This document shows positions 26,665 through 36,900 of a stretch of 64,000 nucleotides of DNA, piece by piece. Position numbers and translations under genes: made by a program. Location: positions 124,001 to 188,000 of the forward strand of contig NZ_JAFAIX010000010.1 in NCBI RefSeq assembly GCF_019236475.1, read 5' to 3'. How positions within the stretch are numbered: position 1 is the first letter of the stretch; every line of letters begins with the position of its first letter. The stretch is from Chitinophaga sp. (lineage in GTDB: Bacteria; Bacteroidota; Bacteroidia; Chitinophagales; Chitinophagaceae). The notes under the pieces were generated by a model. The model was given only the letters and a program-made list of their open reading frames with translations. It was not told where the DNA came from and ran no database searches.

Positions 26665-28317
26665 TTAGTATATCTTGGATTCAACTGTTGATGGTAAACT
26701 CGCTTTAAAGGCCTCCAGATTCCTCCGTAATGCAGGTGCATCGGCACTGTCTAACGCGAAGAAATATACAATCCTATCTGCACACACTACATTGTCCTGT
26801 ATACTCCAATTACCAGTTTCCGTCCACTTGCTATAGAGGGTAGGACCATACCAATCTCGATATATCACTGCCACCTTTACGCCTTCTTTTTGCAGGAATG
26901 TTTTCAGATAGTCGTTACTGTAAGTGCCGGTTAGTTTGCTTCTAGCTACTTCATTATTCCCTAAGCCCCATATATCTATGATGCGACTATCGGATAAGAA
27001 ACTCACCGCGCCAATATCATTGGCCGCTACGGCGGTTCCTGGATAATATTGCTTCAGAAATTTTCCCATCTGTACCTGCTGCTCATAGATATTCCGACAA
27101 GCTCTATGTTGTACGCGATATCCAGCCACGGCTCTTGCAAAGAAGGGACTGCCAGCAAAGAAGAACAACAATAATAATATTACCTTCTGTGGTAATCCAA
27201 TTCCTTGATACCAATTGACTACTGCTGGCCAGATACTCCATAACAATAAGGAGATGCTGATAATGGCCAGTCCTACCAAGTAGGCTTCATAACGGAACAT
27301 CCAGCCTACTGCTGCCAATGCCATGTGCAAGGCACAGGCAATAGTCAATACGATACCAAAATACATGGCCTGTTGGGCGCGTGTGCCTGCTGCTTTGGCT
27401 TTCACCAATAAAACAAGTATAGGTACTATTATCAAAATTCTAATCAGAGAGGTACCGGAAATAGAGGTACTATAAGCTCTGGAAGGATCTGTATGAAATA
27501 AACCCTGTACTGTACTATTGCCATACATTAGTCGATAGATCAATATTTCTTGGAGTACTTGTGCCATACCGCCTGAACTGGCCGCACCGCCACTACTTTT
27601 CAATAATACGGAGTTAGGCAGTATATAACCACCATGAGCTACGGAGATAACCGCGAACAAGACTACGGGGAGTATTGCTAGGATACCCATTATCAGGGCG
27701 ACTTTTATCTCCCTAAAATATAATAACAACAAACCTGCGGACCCTAATAAGAATAATGATTCAAAGCGGGCGCCAACCATCAAGGCGCCATACGCGCCAC
27801 TGATCAGTATTTGCTTTGTACTTATCTTCTCTGCGGTGATCATCTCTACAACAGCCTGTAAAAATAACAGGGAGAACCACAAGTGCAACAGGTGTTCCAT
27901 ACCTGTAAGTATGATGACGGTAAATGGCAGTAGTATAATCAATGAAAGTAGGACTAATAGTCGGCCTGTAGCCGGCATAGCATATTTCAACAGTATACGA
28001 TGTACACTATATAGCAAAAGGTAGGCGGTTACCACATTAATCCAGAATCCCACCATATAACCGTTAACGCCTGTACGAAAAATGATGGCCAGGATAACTG
28101 TAAATAATGGAGAGGAAGAGGCAGAGCCATAGGCATCAGGGGTAATTCCCCAAACGCCATGTAGCCCGAAGTTTTTGGCTACCGCCATATGAATAAAAGC
28201 GTCATCCAGCGAATAACAGAAGTGGCCGCCAGTCAATTGAGAAATCCTAATCCAGGAATATATTAGCAATACTGTCAGAAAAATCCAGGCGAAGTAAAGC
28301 GGTTTGTTTTGTTTCAT
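26665..28317 (-). CDS. GT-C-like multi-pass membrane protein in the polysaccharide locus
   Basis: A 550-residue protein with about 12 hydrophobic segments and a C-terminal periplasmic portion of ~140 residues. The first external loop has SLDDAFIHMAVAKNF at about 36-50; an acidic pair at this place is the catalytic signature of GT-C transferases (ArnT/PMT/mannosyltransferase type) using polyprenyl-phosphate sugars. Overall family assignment is weak. It is the last gene of a tight - strand block, 14 nt after the TolC-like gene, so a role in adding a side sugar to the polymer is plausible. Confidence 0.65.
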   Translation of the reverse strand: MKQNKPLYFAWIFLTVLLIYSWIRISQLTGGHFCYSLDDAFIHMAVAKNFGLHGVWGITPDAYGSASSSPLFTVILAIIFRTGVNGYMVGFWINVVTAYLLLYSVHRILLKYAMPATGRLLVLLSLIILLPFTVIILTGMEHLLHLWFSLLFLQAVVEMITAEKISTKQILISGAYGALMVGARFESLFLLGSAGLLLLYFREIKVALIMGILAILPVVLFAVISVAHGGYILPNSVLLKSSGGAASSGGMAQVLQEILIYRLMYGNSTVQGLFHTDPSRAYSTSISGTSLIRILIIVPILVLLVKAKAAGTRAQQAMYFGIVLTIACALHMALAAVGWMFRYEAYLVGLAIISISLLLWSIWPAVVNWYQGIGLPQKVILLLLFFFAGSPFFARAVAGYRVQHRACRNIYEQQVQMGKFLKQYYPGTAVAANDIGAVSFLSDSRIIDIWGLGNNEVARSKLTGTYSNDYLKTFLQKEGVKVAVIYRDWYGPTLYSKWTETGNWSIQDNVVCADRIVYFFALDSADAPALRRNLEAFKASLPSTVESKIY

Positions 28318-28331
28318 CCGTTGCAGATTGA

Positions 28332-29078
28332 TTATTTACTCATTAATTGAATCGCAGCTTCCAATGGCATATTGATGGAGCTTTCCAGGTCTATCTTTGC
28401 CTGATTCATGTCTCTGGTCAGTTTTACATTCTGTACCATTTCTACATTGTAGGATTTGTAAGCAGCACTGTAAACCTCCAGGGTAACCTCTCCTGCAGCA
28501 AATTTCTTTTCAACCGACTGAAAATTATTCAGTGCTTCTTCCAACAAGGGGAGATGTAGTTCAAACAATTTTTTAGTAGCAACAAAAATTTCGTAATCTG
28601 TCAACACTTTATTCCTGCTACCGCGCAAATCTGCCTGTCGCTCTGCTTCGTATAGTTTCTTCTGCGCCTGGGCAATTTTTACATTTCTCGGCGTAGTAAA
28701 GAAATCACCCAGAGTGAAAGCCAGTCCTAGGTTATAGGTAGGATAATAATTATTTTTATTATTATCGTTTTTAGGATCATTAGGATTATTGTAATAAGTA
28801 TTGTTCCTATTGAAACTATTTTCATTTAGGTTGGTGAAAAAAGTAACATGGGTGAGCCATTGTGACCTGGCATTGGCAATTTGATAATCGCTGATTTTTT
28901 CCTTGGTCTCTACAGCATCCTGTATAGGCGTCTTGCTAGCAAGGTCAATGAGCAATTGCTTGAAACGTGCTTCCAATACGGGGCTTTTCAGGATGTTATT
29001 AAGCCCCAGGGAATCTTTTTGGGCCTGCACATGCAGCACAAAACAAAGGGATAAAGCGAACAACAGCAGTTTTTTCAT
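28332..29078 (-). CDS. TolC-like secreted/outer-membrane protein, short form
   Basis: A 248-residue protein with a signal peptide ending near VQAQ (residue 20). The remainder is predicted helical and coiled-coil, with an interrupted pattern 'NYYPTYNLGLAFTLGDFFTTP' that resembles the TolC beta-strand-to-helix junction, then a long helical hairpin (about 130-240). At this length it has only one of the two TolC repeats, so it may be a truncated or specialised outer-membrane efflux-type protein. In an EPS locus it could serve in export, alongside or in place of a Wza-type protein. No canonical Wza-like polysaccharide export gene is seen in this window. Confidence 0.65.
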   Translation of the reverse strand: MKKLLLFALSLCFVLHVQAQKDSLGLNNILKSPVLEARFKQLLIDLASKTPIQDAVETKEKISDYQIANARSQWLTHVTFFTNLNENSFNRNNTYYNNPNDPKNDNNKNNYYPTYNLGLAFTLGDFFTTPRNVKIAQAQKKLYEAERQADLRGSRNKVLTDYEIFVATKKLFELHLPLLEEALNNFQSVEKKFAAGEVTLEVYSAAYKSYNVEMVQNVKLTRDMNQAKIDLESSINMPLEAAIQLMSK

Positions 29079-29094
29079 ACATGCTTATTTTCAG

Positions 29095-30516
29095 TTACAA
29101 ATATTTTGATTTCACAATCACGCCAGTCATGGCATTCATAAAAATGGCCGTTTCCATCAATCCACCTGTTTCCTGGGCATACATAGAGATGACCACAGCA
29201 AACACCATGGATACGGCGGAAATAGCCAGCAGCTTGTCCAATTCATCTGTGAACCGGAAGTAATTGCCAATGCAAGTACTCATTTGTATATAATGAAATA
29301 TCAATACAATGATGAGCATTATCCAACCCATTTCCAGTACAATCCTTACCAGTCCACTATCTGGCGGAAAGCCTGCCAGCGGATGCCCGGGATTATAGGC
29401 CTTACCTTCTCCACCAATAGTGAAAAGGCCGCCGCCAAAAGGATGCGAATACATAAATGGTTGCACACTATGCCTGTTTACTTCCCGCACATTTAACGAT
29501 GCATCTTCTGTACCGATGAAGGCCGTTCTTACGCGGTTAAGCGTGGCATTACCATAGAAGGGACCAAATAAAATTCCACCGCCGATGATGGTGAACAACA
29601 TCGCGGCAATAATGGTATTCCGCTTGTGAATGTTTACCAAGAGGAAAAGAAATAGTCCTGCTGGGATCATCACATATCCGGTTCTGGTGCCGGAATATCC
29701 TAGTGCCATCAAGTGAAATAATAGGGCTACCAATATGACCAGTTTCTTTCCCCAACTGATGACACTTGTACTGGCACTGAGCAGTATCAACAGCATAACG
29801 GAAGTAGCGGCCATCATAATCCCATAAACGGCCGGATCACTCATCGTGGAGGATACACGCAGATGTCCGTCGATCATAGTGGTGGCCAATTTCTCGGGGG
29901 TGGCCATCATGTAGGCCACTTCCCAGGAAGGAAGTCCGAACCACTCCTGGATACAGCCATAGACCGCGGTCACCGTGGATAGGCCCAGCCAGAACTTGAA
30001 AAAGGTATAAATGTCTTTCTTCGTCTTGAGTACCATGGTGGTTAAAATGGCAAACAGTAAGTAACGAAGTAGGATACGCATAAATACCACCAGTGTATCC
30101 TTACCAGGAGCCATAGGGTTAAACCCTTCCAAGAAATAATATATAAACTGCAAGTAGAGCAGCAACAATAAAGGTTCTTTATAATAGTTTACTGGGTTTT
30201 CACTCTTGCGATTTTTCTTGAGTAGTGTTCCCAGTACTGCACTGAATAGCATAGTATCCAGCGCTAAACCCACCTGCACCTCCTGGCCGTAAATTCGTTC
30301 AAAAAAGCGGATAGTCATCACCGTTGTAATGGTGATATAAAATCCCATCTTAGCACTGTTGAAGCATACTACAGCCAGCGTAATACCGAATATGGCAAAC
30401 AAGATCAGCACCCCCATTTTAAAGTCGCTGGAGGTGATGTAGGATATCAGTGGTACTGCTATGGTGAGCAGTGCCAGCAAAATAATATTTGATCGCTGTA
30501 GCTTTACCGCTTCCAT
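29095..30516 (-). CDS. O-antigen ligase/Wzy-like polymerase
   Basis: A 473-residue membrane protein with about 11-12 helices and a large periplasmic loop. The loop holds 'VNRHSVQPFMYSHPFGGG' and is followed by GFPPDSGLVRIVLEMGW, matching the O-antigen ligase (Wzy_C) pattern of a large loop with conserved Arg and His, then 'DSG/DN' before the last helices. It may polymerise repeat units or ligate them. The ATG lies 3 nt after the stop of the 35-residue gene, giving TAA-TTT-ATG, and the TolC-like gene follows after 16 nt. Ligase and polymerase cannot be told apart from sequence. Confidence 0.82.
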   Translation of the reverse strand: MEAVKLQRSNIILLALLTIAVPLISYITSSDFKMGVLILFAIFGITLAVVCFNSAKMGFYITITTVMTIRFFERIYGQEVQVGLALDTMLFSAVLGTLLKKNRKSENPVNYYKEPLLLLLYLQFIYYFLEGFNPMAPGKDTLVVFMRILLRYLLFAILTTMVLKTKKDIYTFFKFWLGLSTVTAVYGCIQEWFGLPSWEVAYMMATPEKLATTMIDGHLRVSSTMSDPAVYGIMMAATSVMLLILLSASTSVISWGKKLVILVALLFHLMALGYSGTRTGYVMIPAGLFLFLLVNIHKRNTIIAAMLFTIIGGGILFGPFYGNATLNRVRTAFIGTEDASLNVREVNRHSVQPFMYSHPFGGGLFTIGGEGKAYNPGHPLAGFPPDSGLVRIVLEMGWIMLIIVLIFHYIQMSTCIGNYFRFTDELDKLLAISAVSMVFAVVISMYAQETGGLMETAIFMNAMTGVIVKSKYL

Positions 30517-30519
30517 AAA

Positions 30520-30627
30520 TTAGAGAAACATAACTTTTATTAACAAAGACAACAGTACGATCGCAATGAAAATATTGATCAGCCGCTGGTGAAAGCCCGT
30601 GCTCATCTGTTTGCCAGCTTTCTTCAT
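30520..30627 (-). CDS. 35-residue single-pass membrane peptide
   Basis: A short gene, ATG at 30625-30627 (- strand) and TAA at 30520-30522. The product starts MKKAGKQMSTGFHQRL and continues into a hydrophobic segment (about 17-35: INIFIAIVLLSLLIKVMFL), so it should be a small N-in bitopic membrane protein with a basic N-terminus. The start overlaps the acyltransferase stop in an ATGA arrangement, and the stop is 3 nt before the polymerase ATG. This perfect fit between two real genes, with no slack, supports translation. It is too short for common gene-calling cut-offs. Function unknown; a regulator or subunit of the neighbouring polymerase or acyltransferase is a guess. Confidence 0.7.
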   Translation of the reverse strand: MKKAGKQMSTGFHQRLINIFIAIVLLSLLIKVMFL

Positions 30628-31676
30628 AGTGGTTGTTTTTTAACAGTAAAAGGACCTTTGAATAACCAGCCCATTCTCAACGCCATTAATGTTTTATATG
30701 CCAGTATAGATAATGGAATGGCGGTTACTATCAGGATCAATAATAACAACGGCACATTCGTTATGAGTCCGCTTTTCAGCAACAGACTCCTTACCACCGC
30801 GGCCAGCATCACATGCATCAGGTAAATGTAGAGGCTATAATGACCAATCGTCTTCATAAATAATAACTTTTGATGACCCGATAACCAGGCGGAAAGCATC
30901 ATCATGAATACGCTACCAATCAATGCTATCACGGCATACAGATAAAGATTCATCTGTTGGTGATAGAGAAAATACCATTGGGATAACACGAATACCGGCA
31001 GAAATAGTAGTAGATTATAGCCAGACGCGAGTCTGTCTTGCATCGATTTTTCCAGTAATAGTGGCGCTGAGAGTACTCCAATACTAAAGAAAATGTAATG
31101 CAGCATGACATCATAAAAAGTGCTCCATTGCATGACCAGCGGGGCGAGTGCCAGGAAAATCAATCCCAGCAATAATTGTAGCCGGTCGTTCAAGCCTAGC
31201 ACGATATGATTGAATAGATATAGTGCTGTTACATTAAACAAGGCAAACAGGTACCAAAGTTGATCTAACCCCCTCGGCTGTACGATAATATCCAAGTAAT
31301 TCCATACTGTTCTATTGGCGTTGGCATATTTTGCAAAGACGATTTGCAAAGTGATCTGGATAACCGCCCACAGTACATATGGATACAACAGGTTATTTAC
31401 TCTTTCTGTAAATAAGCCACCAGGGCCACGTTTACGCAGTCCTGACTGGAAGAAAAGGCCAGAAAGCAAGAAGAACAATGGCATACGGAAGCTGAACAAC
31501 ATGTTATTGCCGTCGATAATCCACTGTGCCACTGGCAGACCGCTATGCTGTAATCCATACAGCATATGACGGTACACCACCAAGATGATGGCAATGCCCT
31601 TGGCATAGTCGACCCACTCAAAGCGTGATGCTGCTGCTTTTGGAGCTGGTGCAATATCAATGGTAGCGGTGCTCAT
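30624..31676 (-). CDS. Acyltransferase family 3 (polysaccharide O-acetyltransferase-like)
   Basis: A 350-residue membrane protein with about 10 helices. 'WVDYAKGIAIILVVYRHML' at about 21-39 is the conserved opening of acyltransferase family 3 (OafA/NodX-like), with catalytic His in the 'RHM' motif, and 'SFRMPLFFLLSGLFFQSG' is the second conserved block. Members acetylate sugars of surface polysaccharides. The ATG is one base away from the stop of the Wzc-like gene, and the 35-residue gene overlaps the end. The presence of two secreted esterases in the same locus suits an acetylated polymer (inference). Confidence 0.88.
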   Translation of the reverse strand: MSTATIDIAPAPKAAASRFEWVDYAKGIAIILVVYRHMLYGLQHSGLPVAQWIIDGNNMLFSFRMPLFFLLSGLFFQSGLRKRGPGGLFTERVNNLLYPYVLWAVIQITLQIVFAKYANANRTVWNYLDIIVQPRGLDQLWYLFALFNVTALYLFNHIVLGLNDRLQLLLGLIFLALAPLVMQWSTFYDVMLHYIFFSIGVLSAPLLLEKSMQDRLASGYNLLLFLPVFVLSQWYFLYHQQMNLYLYAVIALIGSVFMMMLSAWLSGHQKLLFMKTIGHYSLYIYLMHVMLAAVVRSLLLKSGLITNVPLLLLILIVTAIPLSILAYKTLMALRMGWLFKGPFTVKKQPL

Positions 31677-31677
31677 C

Positions 31678-33879
31678 TTATAAGGTCAGGTAATCTTCTT
31701 TTACTTTATTTAATACGGCGCCAATGCATTTGTCGCCCAGGTTATGCAAAAACTGGATGGACTCTTTATCGGTCTGTGTTAGAGAAGCGCTTGAAGAAAA
31801 TACGGCAATAACGCCTTCCACATAGTTCACCAGTTCTTTACTATCGGTGTAATCATTGAGTGGCGCACCTTCCAGCAGAATAAAATCGTAGTGCTTCGCC
31901 AGCTCCGGCAAGTAATTGAGCAAGTGATTTTCCGGCAGAATTTCAGAGGGCGTATAGTCGCCACCTTTACAGCCAATTACTTCTACACCTTCAGAAGGAT
32001 ACCTCGTTACGATATCTTTGATTTTTTCCATGCTGAATTTCCCAGGAGGGATAGACAAACTTTCCAAGGTGGGCTTGGCTTCCAATTGTACGGTCAGGTC
32101 ATTGTTACAGAAATTGGTATCAATGATGAGTACTTTTTTATTGCTCAGGCTCAGACTATAGGCGAGGGCTTGCGTCAGCGTGGTTTTACCTTGCTGTGAT
32201 TCTGTACTGGTAAACAGGAATATCTGTTTGCCACTATGTTCCACCTCATAGCGCAACTTTCGTAGGAGCTCTCGGAAAGTATTCTGTCGTTGCTTCTTAT
32301 CATCCGGCGCTACTTTCACTCTTTTCTGTAAGATTTCCAGGATGCTGTATCTGTGAAGATCTGTACGATTGATAGTACTGATCAGTTTGAGGTCCACAGA
32401 GCGTTCAAAGATGGAGGGCGACTTCAACGAGTTATCTAGGAACTCCATGAAGATAATGGCCAAGGTGGATAAGAAGAAAACGGATATGCCCGAAAGACTC
32501 ATCATGATGAGCCTTTTAGATGATTCAGGTTTGATAGCAGGTTGTCCTACCAGGCTTTGTTTGAACCCATCCTGGGGAGCAGCGCGATTATCAATTGCGG
32601 CATTAAGTTTTTCTTTCAATTTATTGTAATCCTCTTGGGCCACGGTTACTTCCTGCTGCAGAGAGCCTACTGTGGCCTCTTTGCTGGCGTAGGAGCCAAG
32701 CGTACCGCGGAGGGAAGCGATCCTAGATTCAAGGGTAGAAATGTTCATCCCGGTAGCTTTGATCTGCGCTTGCAAGCTACCTTTCTTTTGTTGCAGTTCA
32801 TCTATATTGGTCACATTCTTACCAGATGTGGTGGTCATCTGATCCAGTTTACCTTGTAACTGTCCGCGTAAGGATTTGATCTTCGCCTCTAATGCATCAT
32901 CTGAGCCACCGCCTTTTTGATACTCTTCATTGAGGTCGTTGATCTGACGACGTAGTGAGATAATATCTGCATTGGTACCAGTATTATATACTGTTTTTCC
33001 ACTGCTGGCAAGGGACAACTGGTTATTGACATTTTCCAGGGATGCCTGGAGCGTATTCATATTAGCTTTTTCATCGAACAACTTTTTCTCAAAACCTTTT
33101 ATCTGGTCCATCTCACTACCACTGGCGGATTCCACGTTTAACACACGTTCAGAAGCTTTATAGGCGCGAAGCGCTTCTACTTTTTGGTCCAGTTCTTTTT
33201 TCTTCTGTACAACGAGGCTTTCGAAGGTTTCCACGTTTTCTACCGTCTGTTCTGAGCGCTGACTGCGATAGTAGCGGATGAATTCTGCATACAGTCTGTT
33301 GACTATATATGCGGAAAGCTCCGGATGTTCTGAACTGGCAACGAGATTGATATAGTCCGTGCGATTTAGGCGTGATACAAACAAAACATTGCGCACCGAC
33401 TCATAATCATACCCATAAATCTTTAACACCTCTTCTAGTTCTTTTTCATCTGGGCGGTAGGCACTCAACATCTGCATGGAATCGTGTTTCTGCTGACAGA
33501 GCATCAACATCTTTTGTTTGTCCGCCTTTTTCATCACGGGGTTCTTCAGTTGCGCTTCTTTCAAGGTGCGGAAAGGTTGCCCTTTTCCGCCCATATCATG
33601 CAACAGGAGGTCGTAAGAAAGTAAGGAGATCACAATAGGAGAGGTAACGGTCGTGATAATACCGTCAAACTTCTGGTCTACCTCAAACATGTTGACGTGA
33701 TCATCGCGTAGCCTGATCTGGTCGGTGTAAGTGAGTCCGGTGGCCATTTGTGCGGTCGACACATACAGCCTGGGTTTGTTCATGGTGAAGAAGAAGGCTG
33801 CCACTACAGCCAGCATTGAGCTGATAAGAATCAGCCATTTTCGTTTCAGTAGTGCCTTCAGAAAATAGATTACATCCAT
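31678..33879 (-). CDS. Wzc-like polysaccharide co-polymerase/tyrosine autokinase-like protein
   Basis: A 733-residue protein. TM1 is at about 14-34, TM2 at about 455-475, with a long periplasmic coiled-coil between (about 200-430). The Wzz-type chain-length domain is followed by a cytoplasmic BY-kinase-like domain with Walker A SQQGKTTLTQ near residue 558 and Walker A' KVLIIDTNF. The Walker B position reads DFILLEGAPL, where the usual second Asp is Glu, and the C-terminus (VKEDYLTL) has one Tyr and no Tyr cluster. Kinase activity is therefore doubtful, though chain-length control and assembly of the export complex are still expected. It heads the six-gene - strand block. Confidence 0.87.
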   Translation of the reverse strand: MDVIYFLKALLKRKWLILISSMLAVVAAFFFTMNKPRLYVSTAQMATGLTYTDQIRLRDDHVNMFEVDQKFDGIITTVTSPIVISLLSYDLLLHDMGGKGQPFRTLKEAQLKNPVMKKADKQKMLMLCQQKHDSMQMLSAYRPDEKELEEVLKIYGYDYESVRNVLFVSRLNRTDYINLVASSEHPELSAYIVNRLYAEFIRYYRSQRSEQTVENVETFESLVVQKKKELDQKVEALRAYKASERVLNVESASGSEMDQIKGFEKKLFDEKANMNTLQASLENVNNQLSLASSGKTVYNTGTNADIISLRRQINDLNEEYQKGGGSDDALEAKIKSLRGQLQGKLDQMTTTSGKNVTNIDELQQKKGSLQAQIKATGMNISTLESRIASLRGTLGSYASKEATVGSLQQEVTVAQEDYNKLKEKLNAAIDNRAAPQDGFKQSLVGQPAIKPESSKRLIMMSLSGISVFFLSTLAIIFMEFLDNSLKSPSIFERSVDLKLISTINRTDLHRYSILEILQKRVKVAPDDKKQRQNTFRELLRKLRYEVEHSGKQIFLFTSTESQQGKTTLTQALAYSLSLSNKKVLIIDTNFCNNDLTVQLEAKPTLESLSIPPGKFSMEKIKDIVTRYPSEGVEVIGCKGGDYTPSEILPENHLLNYLPELAKHYDFILLEGAPLNDYTDSKELVNYVEGVIAVFSSSASLTQTDKESIQFLHNLGDKCIGAVLNKVKEDYLTL

Positions 33880-33913
33880 ATAAAATTCAACTTTTCGCTT
33901 TCATCCAGTTGCT

Positions 33914-33948
33914 GGAAAAGAGATGCCGCGGGTGCAGCATCTCTTTCC
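33914..33948 (-). other. Strong hairpin between the giant esterase gene and the Wzc-like gene
   Basis: In the 91-bp gap, ggaaaagagatgccgc (33914-33929) folds against gcagcatctctttcc (33934-33948), with a one-base bulge and one mismatch. No T run follows on either strand, so it is not a classical terminator; mRNA processing or attenuation is possible. The placement before the wzc-like start on the transcribed strand is upstream of neither a visible promoter nor a terminator tail. Confidence 0.5.
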
Positions 33949-33970
33949 AACAAGATTGAATGATTATTTT

Positions 33971-36900
33971 TTATTGTTTGATCGCACGAATGACTTTCGT
34001 CTTATGCTGATCATCGGTTAACCTAATGAGATAGTATCCTGGTATAGTGATACTTCCTCCTGTATTGATTCTCAGTGTAGACCTTCCTTTTGGTACCTGC
34101 GACAGCATTTCGCCGTATACCAGTTGTCCATTGAGGTTGAACACTTCCAGCAGCACGCTTGAACTACGTTGCATACTCATGTCAATGTTCAGTTGATTGA
34201 CAAATGGATTCGGGAATGCGCTGACATCTGCAAATACCGTTGATGTGTTGCCGTTAGTTGCATTCATAGCTGGCTGGTCTGCGGCTACCTTTACATTCTG
34301 ATTCAATGTTTGTAAAGTACCTGGAATCGCTCCTGGGTTAGAAGGAGTGAAACCTTGAATCACCATTGCGCCCAGTAAGCCATAGCTAGAAGTTGGACCC
34401 GCGTCTACATCCAGTCTAATTTCACCATTCTGGTTTGGTACCACATTGTAAATGGTGGCAGTACCTTGGGTGTTGTAATAAGCATTCAACCAGGTTACTT
34501 GTTTGCCATTGGCTGTAAACTTGGTATTGTAATCCATCAGGTCAAGTGCACTAGAGAAGACGGTCAGGTTGTAGGCCAGTGACTGGTTGAGTCCTGTGAT
34601 CTTCATGCTGGCGTGCGCGCCTGCGAACAATACAAAGTTTTGTCTCATCACTGCATCCGGATATACACCGGAGTTATTACCTGTATTCATACCCTGGCCA
34701 CCATAAATCCCTGCGAAGTTGTCCATTATCGTCATACCGATATTGGTAGGCATACCACTATCATCCAATAAATTGGAGATCAATACACCCGGAGCAGGGC
34801 GTCTGGCGGTATTATTCCAAGGTGTTGGCGCGAGGCTGGTATCACAGAAGTTGACATATACATTCAGGGCATAAGTGGTACCACCGGCGCTGCCGCTGTA
34901 GTCGGAATAGACGCCTGATTTCACCGCTCTTATACGATAGATATAAGGTGTGTTAGGAGTCAGGTTGGTGTCCATATAGGAGGTTACGCCAGCCGCTGTA
35001 GTAGTTAAGAGCGATTCCGTACCGGTAATGCCAGTTTTCCTATAAATCTGGAATCCGGTTTCGTTGTTGCTACGATCTGCCCATACGAGGGAAATCCGTT
35101 TGCTGTCGAGCACTGTTGCACGGAGGCTACCAGGACTAACCACTGCTACTGTTGGATCGTAGGATTCTACCACCAGGGTATTGATGTAAGCCCATGACTT
35201 CGCATCTTGTGTAGCAGGTTTGGTGAGCGTTATGAGTGCGGAATCACCACTAGGGGTTACTCCGTTGACCTGCACTGTTTTACCGATGTTGTAAGCACCG
35301 TTGAGCGTAACGGTCTGACTATTGACTGTATAAGATGTAGAAGCGTCATAACCATAGTTCTGGCTACCAAAGAAAACGAAGTTGTATCGTTTGTTTGGAT
35401 CGAGGCCATGCACCACCATCTTAGCAGTACCGCTCTTCAGATACCAGGATGTCATCATCACGGAATCTTGGTAGATACCTACGTTCTGACCTGTGTTCAT
35501 ACCATTATCGGTATTCCATCCGTCTCCAAAGGTGGTCAGCAGTTTAAATGTCATGCCGTTTGGCGTGTTATTTTCATCCACTACATTGTTTCCTGAGTTA
35601 GAGCCGATCAGTGGAGCACCTAACAGATTGTTCCAAGGCGCCGCTGCTGGCTGAGTACCGCCAAGGCTGAAGTAAGTCAGTGTAGTATTTTTATCAGATA
35701 CAAACAGTCTGAAACTTCTAGAGCCAGTACCACCATGGGTATCTTGCACTGTGACTGTGATATTATAAGTACCAACGTTATCTGTAGTTGGATTGAACAC
35801 CAGTTGACCATTACCGCTGCCAGCATCTGTAAATGTTACGAAAGATGGCAATCCGGCAGCCAAGAGTTGCAGGCCAGGTTGATCTACTGCATCATCTGTT
35901 GCATGGAGATTGATAGTTACCCCACTACCTGCGCGCACTTTAACATCTGGGATACTATCCAATACTGGATCCCTGTTTGGTAAAGTGATACCGGCATAGT
36001 TGGTAAAGGTAGAACCACCTGCACTGTTGTAGGCTCTGATTTTGTAATAATAAGTCTGATTCCCAATAGCAGAAGTGTCTATATAACTGGTCGCATCCGG
36101 AGGAGTGCTAGCCAGCAATGTGTAGTTGTTAATGCTATCCTGACTTCTGAATATCTGGTAGCTCAATTCATTATAGGCAACATCTATCCAAGTTAATTTT
36201 GCTTTTTGATTTTCTAAATTGACTGCAAAATTCTTCGGCATGGCAGGAGCGAGGCCATCATCGTAATTCCAGCCAAGTTCAATCACACTGAACTCACCCA
36301 GATAACTTGGATCTTTTCTTAAACCCGCGGCGAGGATAGTACCGTCTGCATTGGGTTTAATATTGTAGAAATTGGCTGTGTTACTATAGTTATTCCTGGT
36401 ATAAAGTACTACAGTGCTGTCACCCACACGGTAAGTGGTGGCGCCGTTCGCATTGTCCATCCAGGAACTGCTTCCAGAGAAGAATTTCAAATAGTACACT
36501 TTTGAAATATCCAGTCCGGAAATTATTACCGGTATAGAGTCCGGTTGATTGTAAGTTAAGGCTCCGAAATAAGTGTATTCATTGAAAACTTTGGCTGGAT
36601 AAGCAGTGGTTGCACCGCTAGGAACAACAGGTGGACTCGGATCCCAGAGCATACCTAAGTTCTTCAACTGGATACCTATTCTAGTAGTATCACCCGGCTC
36701 AGTTCTGAGGTTAGTCATGGTATTTGTGGAGCTAATATTCCATCCATCCCATGAGGAAACTGTTCTCCTGTTGAAATTCATCAACACCCGACCATTTGGA
36801 TGGCCTTTACTGATAATCAGTGTAAATGTCTTCATATCAGTACCGCCTTTGTTATCCGTTACCCGTACGGTTACAGGATAAGTACCTGCATCCACATAAC

